Source of the DNA: Rhynchopus euleeides
Lineage: Eukaryota; Euglenozoa; Diplonemea; Diplonemida; Diplonemidae
DNA: 64,000 nt
Reading direction: 5' to 3'
Assembly (NCBI GenBank): GCA_963210315.1
Contig: OY723286.1
Location: 1-64,000, forward strand
Positions within the stretch are counted from its first letter, which is position 1. Every line of letters starts with the position of its first letter. This document shows positions 28,001-41,300 of this stretch, in pieces. Below the pieces are notes generated by a model that saw only the letters and a list, made by a program, of their open reading frames with translations, made no database searches and was not told where the DNA came from. The position numbers were made by a program, and so were the translations under genes.

Positions 28001-28517
28001 AAGATCCACATGCAGGCAGCTCAAGATCCACATGCAGGCAGCTCCTGGTTTTGCCAAGATCCACATGCAGGCAGCTCAAGATCCACATGCAGGCAGCTCA
28101 AGATCCACATGCAGGCAGCTCCTGGTTTTGCCAAGATCCACATGCAGGCAGCTCAAGATCCACATGCAGGCAGCTCACGGTTTTGCCAAGATCCACATGC
28201 AGACAGCTCCTGGTTTTGCCAAGATCCACATGCAGGCAGCTCAAGATCCACATGCAGGCAGCTCCTGGTTTTGCCAAGATCCACATGCAGGCAGCTCAAG
28301 ATCCACATGCAGGCAGCTCACGGTTTTGCCAAGATCCACATGCAGGCAGCTCCTGGTTTTGCCAAGATCCACATGCAGGCAGCTCAAGATCCACATGCAG
28401 GCAGCTCACGGTTTTGCCAAGATCCACATGCAGACAGCTCCTGGTTTTGCCAAGATCCACATGCAGGCAGCTCAAGATCCACATGCAGGCAGCTCCTGGT
28501 TTTGCCAAGATCCACAT
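25046..28517 (+). repeat. Higher-order repeat copy offset 2959 bp, with an 858-bp internal duplication
   Basis: CGGATTTGCC at 25046 and AGGATCC at 26231 lie 2959 bp after 22087 and 23272. AGGATCC then recurs at 27089, 858 bp (78 modules) later, with three c1 units following it each time. ATCCAAATG appears at 27929, 3355 bp after its match at 24574. The change of offset from 2959 to 3355 bp inside one block marks an extra 396 bp (36 modules) in this copy. Confidence 0.75.
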
Positions 28518-30169
28518 GCAGGCAGCTCAAGATCCACATGCAGGCAGCTCACGGTTTTGCCAAGATCCACATGCAGGCAGCTCAAGATCCACATGCAGGC
28601 AGCTCAAGATCCACATGCAGGCAGCTCAAGATCCACATGCAGGCAGCTCACGGTTTTGCCAAGATCCACATGCAGGCAGCTCAAGATCCACATGCAGGCA
28701 GCTCAAGATCCACATGCAGGCAGCTCCTGGTTTTGCCAAGATCCACATGCAGGCAGCTCCTGGTTTTGCCAAGATCCACATGCAGGCAGCTCAAGATCCA
28801 CATGCAGGCAGCTCAAGATCCACATGCAGGCAGCTCCTGGTTTTGCCAAGATCCACATGCAGGCAGCTCACGGTTTTGCCAAGATCCACATGCAGGCAGC
28901 TCAAGATCCACATGCAGGCAGCTCAAGATCCACATGCAGGCAGCTCCTGGTTTTGCCAAGATCCACATGCAGGCAGCTCAAGATCCACATGCAGGCAGCT
29001 CCTGGTTTTGCCAAGATCCACATGCAGGCAGCTCAAGATCCACATGCAGGCAGCTCAAGATCCACATGCAGGCAGCTCCTGGTTTTGCCAAGATCCACAT
29101 GCAGGCAGCTCCTGGTTTTGCCAAGATCCACATGCAGGCAGCTCAAGATCCACATGCAGGCAGCTCAAGATCCACATTCAGGCAGCTCCTGGTTTTGCCA
29201 AGATCCACATGCAGGCAGCTCCTGGTTTTGCCAAGATCCACATGCAGGCAGCTCAAGATCCACATGCAGGCAGCTCAAGATCCACATGCAGGCAGCTCCT
29301 GGTTTTGCCAAGATCCACATGCAGGCAGCTCCTGGTTTTGCCAAGATCCACATGCAGGCAGCTCAAGATCCACATGCAGGCAGCTCAAGATCCACATGCA
29401 GGCAGCTCCTGGTTTTGCCAAGATCCACATGCAGGCAGCTCAAGATCCACATGCAGGCAGCTCAAGATCCACATGCAGGCAGCTCCTGGTTTTGCCAAGA
29501 TCCACATGCAGGCAGCTCAAGATCCACATGCAGGCAGCTCACGGTTTTGCCAAGATCCACATGCAGACAGCTCCTGGTTTTGCCAAGATCCACATGCAGG
29601 CAGCTCAAGATCCACATGCAGGCAGCTCAAGATCCACATGCAGGCAGCTCACGGTTTTGCCAAGATCCACATGCAGACAGCTCCTGGTTTTGCCAAGATC
29701 CACATGCAGGCAGCTCAAGATCCACATGCAGGCAGCTCAAGATCCACATGCAGGCAGCTCACGGTTTTGCCAAGATCCACATGCAGACAGCTCCTGGTTT
29801 TGCCAAGATCCACATGCAGGCAGCTCAAGATCCACATGCAGGCAGCTCAAGATCCACATGCAGGCAGCTCACGGTTTTGCCAAGATCCACATGCAGGCAG
29901 CTCAAGATCCACATGCAGGCAGCTCAAGATCCACATGCAGGCAGCTCCTGGTTTTGCCAAGATCCACATGCAGGCAGCTCAAGATCCACATACAGGCAGC
30001 TCAAGATCCACATGCAGGCAGCTCACGGTTTTGCCAAGATCCACATGCAGGCAGCTCAAGATCCACATGCAGGCAGCTCAAGATCCACATGCAGGCAGCT
30101 CAAGATCCACATGCAGGCAGCTCACGGATTTGCCAAGATCCACATGCAGGCAGCTCCTGGTTTTGCCAA

Positions 30170-33100
30170 GATCCACATGCAGGCAGCTCAAGATCCACAT
30201 GCAGGCAGCTCAAGATCCACATGCAGGCAGCTCACGGTTTTGCCAAGATCCACATGCAGGCAGCTCAAGATCCACATGCAGGGAGCTCCTGGTTTTGCCA
30301 AGATCCACATGCAGGCAGCTCACGGTTTTGCCAAGATCCACATGCAGGCAGCTCCTGGTTTTGCCAAGATCCACATGCAGGCAGCTCAAGATCCACATGC
30401 AGGCAGCTCAAGATCCACATGCAGGCAGCTCACGGTTTTGCCAAGATCCACATGCAGGCAGCTCAAGATCCACATGCAGGGAGCTCCTGGTTTTGCCAAG
30501 ATCCACATGCAGGCAGCTCACGGTTTTGCCAAGACCCACATGCAGGCAGCTCCTGGTTTTGCCAAGATCCACATGCAGGCAGCTCAAGATCCACATGCAG
30601 GCAGCTCAAGATCCACATGCAGGCAGCTCACGGTTTTGCCAAGATCCACATGCAGGCAGCTCAAGATCCACATGCAGGGAGCTCCTGGTTTTGCCAAGAT
30701 CCACATGCAGGCAGCTCACGGTTTTGCCAAGATCCACATGCAGGCAGCTCCTGGTTTTGCCAAGATCCACATGCAGGCAGCTCAAGATCCACATGCAGGC
30801 AGCTCACGGTTTTGCCAAGATCCACATGCAGACAGCTCCTGGTTTTGCCAAGATCCACATGCAGGCAGCTCAAGATCCACATGCAGGCAGCTCAAGATCC
30901 ACATGCAGGCAGCTCAAGATCCACATGCAGGCAGCTCCTGGTTTTGCCAAGATCCACATGCAGGCAGCTCACGGTTTTGCCAAGATCCACATGCAGGCAG
31001 CTCCTGGTTTTGCCAAGATCCACATGCAGGCAGCTCAGGATCCACATGCAGGCAGCTCACGGTTTTGCCAAGATCCACATGCAGACAGCTCCTGGTTTTG
31101 CCAAGATCCACATGCAGGCAGCTCAAGATCCACATGCAGGCAGCTCCTGGTTTTGCCAAGATCCACATGCAGGCAGCTCAAGATGCACATGCAGGCAGCT
31201 CACGGTTTTGCCAAGATCCACATGCAGGCAGCTCAAGATCCACATGCAGGCAGCTCAAGATCCACATGCAGGCAGCTCCTGGTTTTGCCAAGATCCACAT
31301 GCAGGCAGCTCAAGATCCACATGCAGGCAGCTCACGGTTTTGCCAAGATCCACATGCAGGCAGCTCAAGATCCACATGCAGGCAGCTCAAGATCCACATG
31401 CAGGCAGCTCCTGGTTTTGCCAAGATCCACATGCAGGCAGCTCAAGATCCACATGCAGGCAGCTCACGGTTTTGCCAAGATCCACATGCAGACAGCTCCT
31501 GGTTTTGCCAAGATCCACATGCAGGCAGCTCAAGATCCACATGCAGGCAGCTCCTGGTTTTGCCAAGATCCACATGCAGGGAGCTCACGGTTTTGCCAAG
31601 ATCCACATGCAGGCAGCTCCTGGTTTTGCCAAGATCCACATGCAGGCAGCTCAAGATCCACATGCAGGCAGCTCACGGTTTTGCCAAGATCCACATGCAG
31701 ACAGCTCCTGGTTTTGCCAAGATCCACATGCAGGCAGCTCAAGATCCACATGCAGGCAGCTCCTGGTTTTGCCAAGATCCACATGCAGGCAGCTCAAGAT
31801 CCACATGCAGGCAGCTCACGGTTTTGCCAAGATCCACATGCAGGCAGCTCAAGATCCACATGCAGGCAGCTCAAGATCCACATGCAGGCAGCTCACGGTT
31901 TTGCCAAGATCCACATGCAGGCAGCTCAAGATCCACATGCAGGCAGCTCCTGGTTTTGCCAAGATCCACATGCAGGCAGCTCAAGATCCACATGCAGGCA
32001 GCTCCTGGTTTTGCCAAGATCCACATGCAGGCAGCTCACGGTTTTGCCAAGATCCACATGCAGGCAGCTCCTGGTTTTGCCAAGATCCACATGCAGGCAG
32101 CTCAAGATCCACATGCAGGCAGCTCACGGTTTTGCCAAGATCCACATGCAGACAGCTCCTGGTTTTGCCAAGATCCACATGCAGGCAGCTCAAGATCCAC
32201 ATGCAGGCAGCTCCTGGTTTTGCCAAGATCCACATGCAGGCAGCTCAAGATCCACATGCAGGCAGCTCAAGATCCACATGCAGGCAGCTCACGGTTTTGC
32301 CAAGATCCACATGCAGGCAGCTTAAGATCCACATGCAGGCAGCTCAAGATCCACATGCAGGCAGCTCAAGATCCACATGCAGGCAGCTCACGGTTTTGCC
32401 AAGATCCACATGCAGGCAGCTCCTGGTTTTGCCAAGATCCACATGCAGGCAGCTCAAGATCCACATGCAGGCAGCTCAAGATCCACATGCAGGCAGCTCA
32501 CGGTTTTGCCAAGATCCACATGCAGGCAGCTCAAGATCCACATGCAGGGAGCTCCTGGTTTTGCCAAGATCCACATGCAGGCAGCTCCTGGTTTTGCCAA
32601 GATCCACATGCAGGCAGCTCAAGATCCACATGCAGGCAGCTCAAGATCCACATGCAGGCAGCTCACGGTTTTGCCAAGATCCACATGCAGGCAGCTCAAG
32701 ATCCACATGCAGGCAGCTCAAGATCCACATGCAGGCAGCTCAAGATCCACATGCAGGCAGCTCACGGTTTTGCCAAGATCCACATGCAGGCAGCTCCTGG
32801 TTTTGCCAAGATCCACATGCAGGCAGCTCAAGATCCACATGCAGGCAGCTCACGGTTTTGCCAAGATCCACATGCAGGCAGCTCAAGATCCACATGCAGG
32901 GAGCTCCTGGTTTTGCCAAGATCCACATGCAGGCAGCTCACGGTTTTGCCAAGATCCACATGCAGGCAGCTCCTGGTTTTGCCAAGATCCACATGCAGGC
33001 AGCTCAAGATCCACATGCAGGCAGCTCAAGATCCACATGCAGGCAGCTCACGGTTTTGCCAAGATCCACATGCAGGCAGCTCAAGATCCACATGCAGGGA

Positions 33101-35490
33101 GCTCCTGGTTTTGCCAAGATCCACATGCAGGCAGCTCACGGTTTTGCCAAGACCCACATGCAGGCAGCTCCTGGTTTTGCCAAGATCCACATGCAGGCAG
33201 CTCAAGATCCACATGCAGGCAGCTCAAGATCCACATGCAGGCAGCTCACGGTTTTGCCAAGATCCACATGCAGGCAGCTCAAGATCCACATGCAGGGAGC
33301 TCCTGGTTTTGCCAAGATCCACATGCAGGCAGCTCACGGTTTTGCCAAGATCCACATGCAGGCAGCTCCTGGTTTTGCCAAGATCCACATGCAGGCAGCT
33401 CAAGATCCACATGCAGGCAGCTCACGGTTTTGCCAAGATCCACATGCAGACAGCTCCTGGTTTTGCCAAGATCCACATGCAGGCAGCTCAAGATCCACAT
33501 GCAGGCAGCTCAAGATCCACATGCAGGCAGCTCAAGATCCACATGCAGGCAGCTCCTGGTTTTGCCAAGATCCACATGCAGGCAGCTCACGGTTTTGCCA
33601 AGATCCACATGCAGGCAGCTCCTGGTTTTGCCAAGATCCACATGCAGGCAGCTCAGGATCCACATGCAGGCAGCTCACGGTTTTGCCAAGATCCACATGC
33701 AGACAGCTCCTGGTTTTGCCAAGATCCACATGCAGGCAGCTCAAGATCCACATGCAGGCAGCTCCTGGTTTTGCCAAGATCCACATGCAGGCAGCTCAAG
33801 ATGCACATGCAGGCAGCTCACGGTTTTGCCAAGATCCACATGCAGGCAGCTCAAGATCCACATGCAGGCAGCTCAAGATCCACATGCAGGCAGCTCCTGG
33901 TTTTGCCAAGATCCACATGCAGGCAGCTCAAGATCCACATGCAGGCAGCTCACGGTTTTGCCAAGATCCACATGCAGGCAGCTCAAGATCCACATGCAGG
34001 CAGCTCAAGATCCACATGCAGGCAGCTCCTGGTTTTGCCAAGATCCACATGCAGGCAGCTCAAGATCCACATGCAGGCAGCTCACGGTTTTGCCAAGATC
34101 CACATGCAGACAGCTCCTGGTTTTGCCAAGATCCACATGCAGGCAGCTCAAGATCCACATGCAGGCAGCTCCTGGTTTTGCCAAGATCCACATGCAGGGA
34201 GCTCACGGTTTTGCCAAGATCCACATGCAGGCAGCTCCTGGTTTTGCCAAGATCCACATGCAGGCAGCTCAAGATCCACATGCAGGCAGCTCACGGTTTT
34301 GCCAAGATCCACATGCAGACAGCTCCTGGTTTTGCCAAGATCCACATGCAGGCAGCTCAAGATCCACATGCAGGCAGCTCCTGGTTTTGCCAAGATCCAC
34401 ATGCAGGCAGCTCAAGATCCACATGCAGGCAGCTCACGGTTTTGCCAAGATCCACATGCAGGCAGCTCAAGATCCACATGCAGGCAGCTCAAGATCCACA
34501 TGCAGGCAGCTCACGGTTTTGCCAAGATCCACATGCAGGCAGCTCAAGATCCACATGCAGGCAGCTCCTGGTTTTGCCAAGATCCACATGCAGGCAGCTC
34601 AAGATCCACATGCAGGCAGCTCCTGGTTTTGCCAAGATCCACATGCAGGCAGCTCACGGTTTTGCCAAGATCCACATGCAGGCAGCTCCTGGTTTTGCCA
34701 AGATCCACATGCAGGCAGCTCAAGATCCACATGCAGGCAGCTCACGGTTTTGCCAAGATCCACATGCAGACAGCTCCTGGTTTTGCCAAGATCCACATGC
34801 AGGCAGCTCAAGATCCACATGCAGGCAGCTCCTGGTTTTGCCAAGATCCACATGCAGGCAGCTCAAGATCCACATGCAGGCAGCTCAAGATCCACATGCA
34901 GGCAGCTCACGGTTTTGCCAAGATCCACATGCAGGCAGCTTAAGATCCACATGCAGGCAGCTCAAGATCCACATGCAGGCAGCTCAAGATCCACATGCAG
35001 GCAGCTCACGGTTTTGCCAAGATCCACATGCAGGCAGCTCCTGGTTTTGCCAAGATCCACATGCAGGCAGCTCAAGATCCACATGCAGGCAGCTCAAGAT
35101 CCACATGCAGGCAGCTCACGGTTTTGCCAAGATCCACATGCAGGCAGCTCAAGATCCACATGCAGGGAGCTCCTGGTTTTGCCAAGATCCACATGCAGGC
35201 AGCTCCTGGTTTTGCCAAGATCCACATGCAGGCAGCTCAAGATCCACATGCAGGCAGCTCAAGATCCACATGCAGGCAGCTCACGGTTTTGCCAAGATCC
35301 ACATGCAGGCAGCTCAAGATCCACATGCAGGCAGCTCAAGATCCACATGCAGGCAGCTCAAGATCCACATGCAGGCAGCTCACGGTTTTGCCAAGATCCA
35401 CATGCAGGCAGCTCCTGGTTTTGCCAAGATCCACATGCAGGCAGCTCAAGATCCACATGCAGGCAGCTCACGGTTTTGCCAAGATCCACA
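30170..35490 (+). repeat. Tandem higher-order repeat, period 2618 bp, about two copies
   Basis: Rare changes recur at exactly 2618 bp (238 modules): AAGACCCACATG (near 30534 and 33152), AGGATCC (31038 and 33656), AAGATGCACATG (near 31183 and 33801), and CTTAAG (TAA at 32323 and 34941). Unit order matches from about 30.17 kb to 32.87 kb against 32.79 kb to 35.49 kb. The CGGATTTGCC unit at 30128 lacks a partner at +2618, which sets the left limit. This is the cleanest large duplication in the window and looks recent. Confidence 0.85.
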
Positions 35491-37529
35491 TGCAGACAGC
35501 TCCTGGTTTTGCCAAGATCCACATGCAGGCAGCTCAAGATCCACATGCAGGCAGCTCAAGATCCACATGCAGGCAGCTCACGGTTTTGCCAAGATCCACA
35601 TGCAGGCAGCTCCTGGTTTTGCCAAGATCCACATGCAGGCAGCTCAAGATCCACATGCAGGCAGCTCAAGATCCACATGCAGGCAGCTCCTGGTTTTGCC
35701 AAGATCCACATGCAGGCAGCTCAAGATCCACATGCAGGCAGCTCAAGATCCACATGCAGGCAGCTCCTGGTTTTGCCAAGATCCACATGCAGGCAGCTCA
35801 AGATCCACATGCAGGCAGCTCAAGATCCACATGCAGGCAGCTCCTGGTTTTGCCAAGATCCACATGCAGGCAGCTCCTGGTTTTGCCAAGATCCACATGC
35901 AGGCAGCTCAAGATCCACATGCAGGCAGCTCAAGATCCACATGCAGGCAGCTCCTGGTTTTGCCAAGATCCACATGCAGGCAGCTCACGGTTTTGCCAAG
36001 ATCCACATGCAGGCAGCTCCTGGTTTTGCCAAGATCCACATGCAGGCAGCTCAAGATCCACATGCAGGCAGCTCACGGTTTTGCCAAGATCCACATGCAG
36101 GCAGCTCAAGATCCACATGCAGGCAGCTCACGGTTTTGCCAAGATCCACATGCAGGCAGCTCCTGGTTTTGCCAAGATCCACATGCAGGCAGCTCAAGAT
36201 CCACATGCAGGCAGCTCCTGGTTTTGCCAAGATCCACATGCAGGCAGCTCAAGATCCACATGCAGGCAGCTCAAGATCCACATGCAGGCAGCTCCTGGTT
36301 TTGCCAAGATCCACATGCAGGCAGCTCAAGATCCACATGCAGGCAGCTCAAGATCCACGTGCAGGGAGCTCCTGGTTTTGCCAAGATCCACATGCAGGCA
36401 GCTCAAGATCCACATGCAGGCAGCTCAAGATCCACATGCAGGCAGCTCAAGATCCACATGCAGGCAGCTCACGGTTTTGCCAAGATCCACATGCAGGCAG
36501 CTCAAGATCCACATGCAGGCAGCTCAAGATCCACATGCAGGCAGCTCCTGGTTTTGCCAAGATCCACATGCAGGCAGCTCAAGATCCACATGCAGGCAGC
36601 TCAAGATCCACATGCAGGCAGCTCCTGGTTTTGCCAAGATCCACATGCAGGCAGCTCAAGATCCACATGCAGGCAGCTCACGGTTTTGCCAAGATCCACC
36701 AGCAGGCAGCTCCTGGTTTTGCCAAGATCCACATGCAGGCAGCTCAAGATCCACATGCAGGCAGCTCAAGATCCACATGCAGGCAGCTCCTGGTTTTGCC
36801 AAGATCCACATGCAGGCAGCTCAAGATCCACATGCAGGCAGCTCAAGATCCACATGCAGGCAGCTCCTGGTTTTGCCAAGATCCACATGCAGGCAGCTCA
36901 AGATCCACATGCAGGCAGCTCACGGTTTTGCCAAGATCCACATGCAGGCAGCTCCTGGTTTTGCCAAGATCCACATGCAGGCAGCTCAAGATCCACATGC
37001 AGGCAGCTCCTGGTTTTGCCAAGATCCACATGCAGGCAGCTCAAGATCCACATGCAGGCAGCTCAAGATCCACATGCAGGCAGCTCCTGGTTTTGCCAAG
37101 ATCCACATGCAGGCAGGTCAAGATCCACATGCAGGCAGCTCAAGATCCACATGCAGGCAGCTCCTGGTTTTGCCAAGATCCACATGCAGGCAGCTCAAGA
37201 TCCACATGCAGGCAGCTCAAGATCCACATGCAGGCAGCTCCTGGTTTTGCCAAGATCCACATGCAGGCAGCTCAAGATCCACATGCAGGCAGGTCACGGT
37301 TTTGCCAAGATCCACATGCAGACAGCTCCTGGTTTTGCCAAGATCCCCATGCAGGCAGCTCAAGATCCACATGCAGGCAGCTCCTGGTTTTGCCAAGATC
37401 CACATGCAGGCAGCTCAAGATCCACATGCAGGCAGCTCACGGTTTTGCCAAGATCCACATGCAGGCAGCTCCTGGTTTTCCCAAGATCCACATGCAGGCA
37501 GCTCAAGATCCACATGCAGGCAGCTCAAG

Positions 37530-38390
37530 ATCCACATGCAGGCAGCTCAAGATCCACGTGCAGGCAGCTCCTGGTTTTCCCAAGATCCACATGCAGGCAG
37601 CTCAAGATCCACATGCAGGCAGCTCAAGATCCACATGCAGGCAGCTCAGGATCCACATGCAGGTAGCTCACGGTTTTGCCAAGATCCACATGCAGGCAGC
37701 TCAAGGTCCACATGCAGGCAGCTCCTGGTTTTGCCAAGATCCACATGCAGGCAGGTCACGGTTTTGCCAAGATCCACATGCAGGCAGCTCCTGGTTTTGC
37801 CAAGATCCACATGCAGGCAGCTCCTGGTTTTGCCAAGATCCACATGCAGGCAGGTCACGGTTTTGCCAAGATCCACATGCAGGCAGCTCAAGATCCACGT
37901 GCAGGCAGCTCCTGGTTTTGCCAAGATCCACATGCAGGCAGCTCAAGATCCACATGCAGGCAGCTCAAGATCCACGTGCAGGGAGCTCCTGGTTTTGCCA
38001 AGATCCACATGCAGGCAGCTCAAGATCCACATGCAGGCAGCTCAAGATCCACATGCAGGCAGCTCAGGATCCACATGCAGGTAGCTCACGGTTTTGCCAA
38101 GATCCACATGCAGGCAGCTCAAGATCCACATGCAGGCAGCTCAAGATCCACATGCCGGCAGCTCCTGGTTTTGCCAAGATCCACATGCAGGCAGCTCCTG
38201 GTTTTGCCAAGATCCACATGCAGGCAGCTCAAGATCCACATGCAGGCAGCTCACGGTTTTGCCAAGATCCACATGCAGGCAGCTCCTGGTTTTGCCAAGA
38301 TCCACATGCAGGCAGCTCAGGATCCACATGCAGGCAGCTCAAGATCCACATGCAGGCAGCTCCTGGTTTTGCCAAGATCCACATGCAGGC
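37530..38390 (+). repeat. Tandem duplication of 418 bp in a variant-rich zone
   Basis: CACGTG (37555 and 37973), AGGATCC (37649 and 38067) and AGGTAGCTC (TAG at 37664 and 38082) recur at 418 bp (38 modules). The surrounding 36.3-38.5 kb is rich in changes not seen further left, such as TTTTCCCAAG (37473 and 37571), CAGGTCACGG (near 37291, 37753, 37853) and CATGCCGGC (near 38154). One copy has TTTTCCC where the other has TTTTGCC, so the copies have diverged. Confidence 0.75.
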
Positions 38391-41300
38391 AGCTCAAGAT
38401 CCACATGCAGGCAGCTCAAGATCCACATGCAGGCAGCTCAAGATCCACATGCAGGCAGCTCCTGGTCTTGCCAAGATCCACATGCAGGCAGCTCAAGATC
38501 CACATGCAGGCAGCTCCTGGTTTTGCCAAGATCCACATGCAGGCAGCTCAAGATCCACATGCAGGCAGCTCCTGGTTTTGCCAAGATCCACATGCAGGCA
38601 GCTCAAGATCCACATGCAGGCAGCTCAAGATCCACATGCAGGCAGCTCCTGGTTTTGCCAAGATCCACATGCAGGCAGCTCACGGTTTTGCCAAGATCCA
38701 CATGCAGACAGCTCCTGGTTTTGCCAAGATCCACATGCAGGCAGCTCAAGATCCACATGCAGGCAGCTCAAGATCCACATGCAGGCAGCTCCTGGTTTTG
38801 CCAAGATCCACATGCAGGCAGCTCAAGATCCACATGCAGGCAGCTCAAGATCCACATGCAGGCAGCTCCTGGTTTTGCCGAGATCCACATGCAGGCAGCT
38901 CACGGTTTTGCCAAGATCCACATGCAGGCAGCTCCTGGTTTTGCCAAGATCCACATGCAGGCAGCTCACGGTTTTGCCAAGATCCACATGCAGGCAGCTC
39001 AAGATCCACATGCAGGCAGCTCAAGATCTACATGCAGGCAGCTCCTGGTTTTGCCAAGATCCACATGCAGGCAGCTCAAGATCCACATGCAGGCAGCTCA
39101 AGATCCACATGCAGGCAGCTCCTGGTTTTGCCAAGATCCACATGCAGGCAGCTCAAGATCCACATGCAGGCAGCTCAAGATCCACATGCAGGCAGCTCCT
39201 GGTTTTGCCAAGATCCACATGCAGGCAGCTCACGGTTTTGCCAAGATCCACATGCAGGCAGCTCCTGGTTTTGCCAAGATCCACATGCAGGCAGCTCAAG
39301 ATCCACATGCAGGCAGCTCACGGTTTTGCCAAGATCCACATGCAGACAGCTCCTGGTTTTGCCAAGATCCACATGCAGGCAGCTCAAGATCCACATGCAG
39401 GCAGCTCCTGGTTTTGCCAAGATCCACATGCAGGCAGCTCAAGATCCACATGCAGGCAGCTCACGGTTTTGCCAAGATCCACATGCAGGCAGCTCAAGAT
39501 CCACATGCAGGCAGCTCAAGATCCACATGCAGGCAGCTCAAGATCCACATGCAGGCAGCTCACGGTTTTGCCAAGATCCACATGCAGGCAGCTCAAGATC
39601 CACATGCAGGCAGCTCAAGATCCACATGCAGGCAGCTCCTGGTTTTGCCAAGATCCACATGCAGGCAGCTCCTGGTTTTGCCAAGATCCACATGCAGGCA
39701 GCTCAAGATCCACATGCAGGCAGCTCCTGGTTTTGCCAAGATCCACATGCAGGCAGCTCAAGATCCACATGCAGGCAGCTCAAGATCCACATGCAGGCAG
39801 CTCCTGGTTTTGCCAAGATCCACATGCAGGCAGCTCACGGTTTTGCCAAGATCCACATGCAGGCAGCTCCTGGTTTTGCCAAGATCCACATGCAGGCAGC
39901 TCAAGATCCACATGCAGGCAGCTCACGGTTTTGCCAAGATCCACATGCAGACAGCTCCTGGTTTTGCCAAGATCCACATGCAGGCAGCTCAAGATCCACA
40001 TGCAGGGAGCTCCTGGTTTTGCCAAGATCCACATGCAGGCAGCTCACGGTTTTGCCAAGATCCACATGCAGGCAGCTCAAGATCCACATGCAGGGAGCTC
40101 CTGGTTTTGCCAAGATCCACATGCAGGCAGCTCCTGGTTTTGCCAAGATCCACATGCAGGCAGCTCAAGATCCACATGCAGGCAGGTCAAGATCCACATG
40201 CAGGCAGCTCCTGGTTTTGCCAAGATCCACATGCAGGCAGCTCACGGTTTTGCCAAGATCCACATGCAGGCAGCTCCTGGTTTTGCCAAGATCCACATGC
40301 AGGCAGCTCAAGATCCACATGCAGGCAGCTCACGGTTTTGCCAAGATCCACATGCAGACAGCTCCTGGTTTTGCCAAGATCCACATGCAGGCAGCTCAAG
40401 ATCCACATGCAGGCAGCTCACGGTTTTGCCAAGATCCACATGCAGGCAGCTCAAGATCCACATGCAGGCAGCTCAAGATCCACATGCAGGCAGCTCCTGG
40501 TTTTGCCAAGATCCACATGCAGGCAGCTCAAGATCCACATGCAGGCAGCTCAAGATCCACATGCAGGCAGCTCCTGGTTTTGCCAAGATCCACATGCAGG
40601 CAGCTCACGGTTTTGCCAAGATCCACATGCAGGCAGCTCCTGGTTTTGCCAAGATCCACATGCAGGCAGCTCAAGATCCACATGCAGGCAGCTCACGGTT
40701 TTGCCAAGATCCACATGCAGACAGCTCCTGGTTTTGCCAAGATCCACATGCAGGCAGCTCAAGATCCACATGCAGGCAGCTCCTGGTTTTGCCAAGATCC
40801 ACATGCAGGCAGCTCAAGATCCACATGCAGGCAGCTCACGGTTTTGCCAAGATCCACATGCAGGCAGCTCAAGATCCACATGCAGGCAGCTCAAGATCCA
40901 CATGCAGGCAGCTCCTGGTTTTGCCAAGATCCACATGCAGGCAGCTCAAGATCCACATGCAGGCAGCTCAAGATCCACATGCAGGCAGCTCCTGGTTTTG
41001 CCAAGATCCACATGCAGGCAGCTCACGGTTTTGCCAAGATCCACATGCAGGCAGCTCCTGGTTTTGCCAAGATCCACATGCAGGCAGCTCAAGATCCACA
41101 TGCAGGCAGCTCACGGTTTTGCCAAGATCCACATGCAGACAGCTCCTGGTTTTGCCAAGATCCACATGCAGGCAGCTCAAGATCCACATGCAGGCAGCTC
41201 CTGGTTTTGCCAAGATCCACATGCAGGCAGCTCAAGATCCACATGCAGGCAGCTCAAGATCCACATGCAGGCAGCTCAAGATCCACATGCAGGCAGCTCA

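Noticed and set aside
17-37666. A giant + strand protein of more than 12,000 residues, and two other frames of 10,000 residues
   Set aside because: All three frames are open over the same DNA, the start lies in the octamer array at the window edge, the products are only repeats read in rotating frames, and frame length ends where chance substitutions make stops. No promoter, intron signal, domain or non-repeat segment is present.
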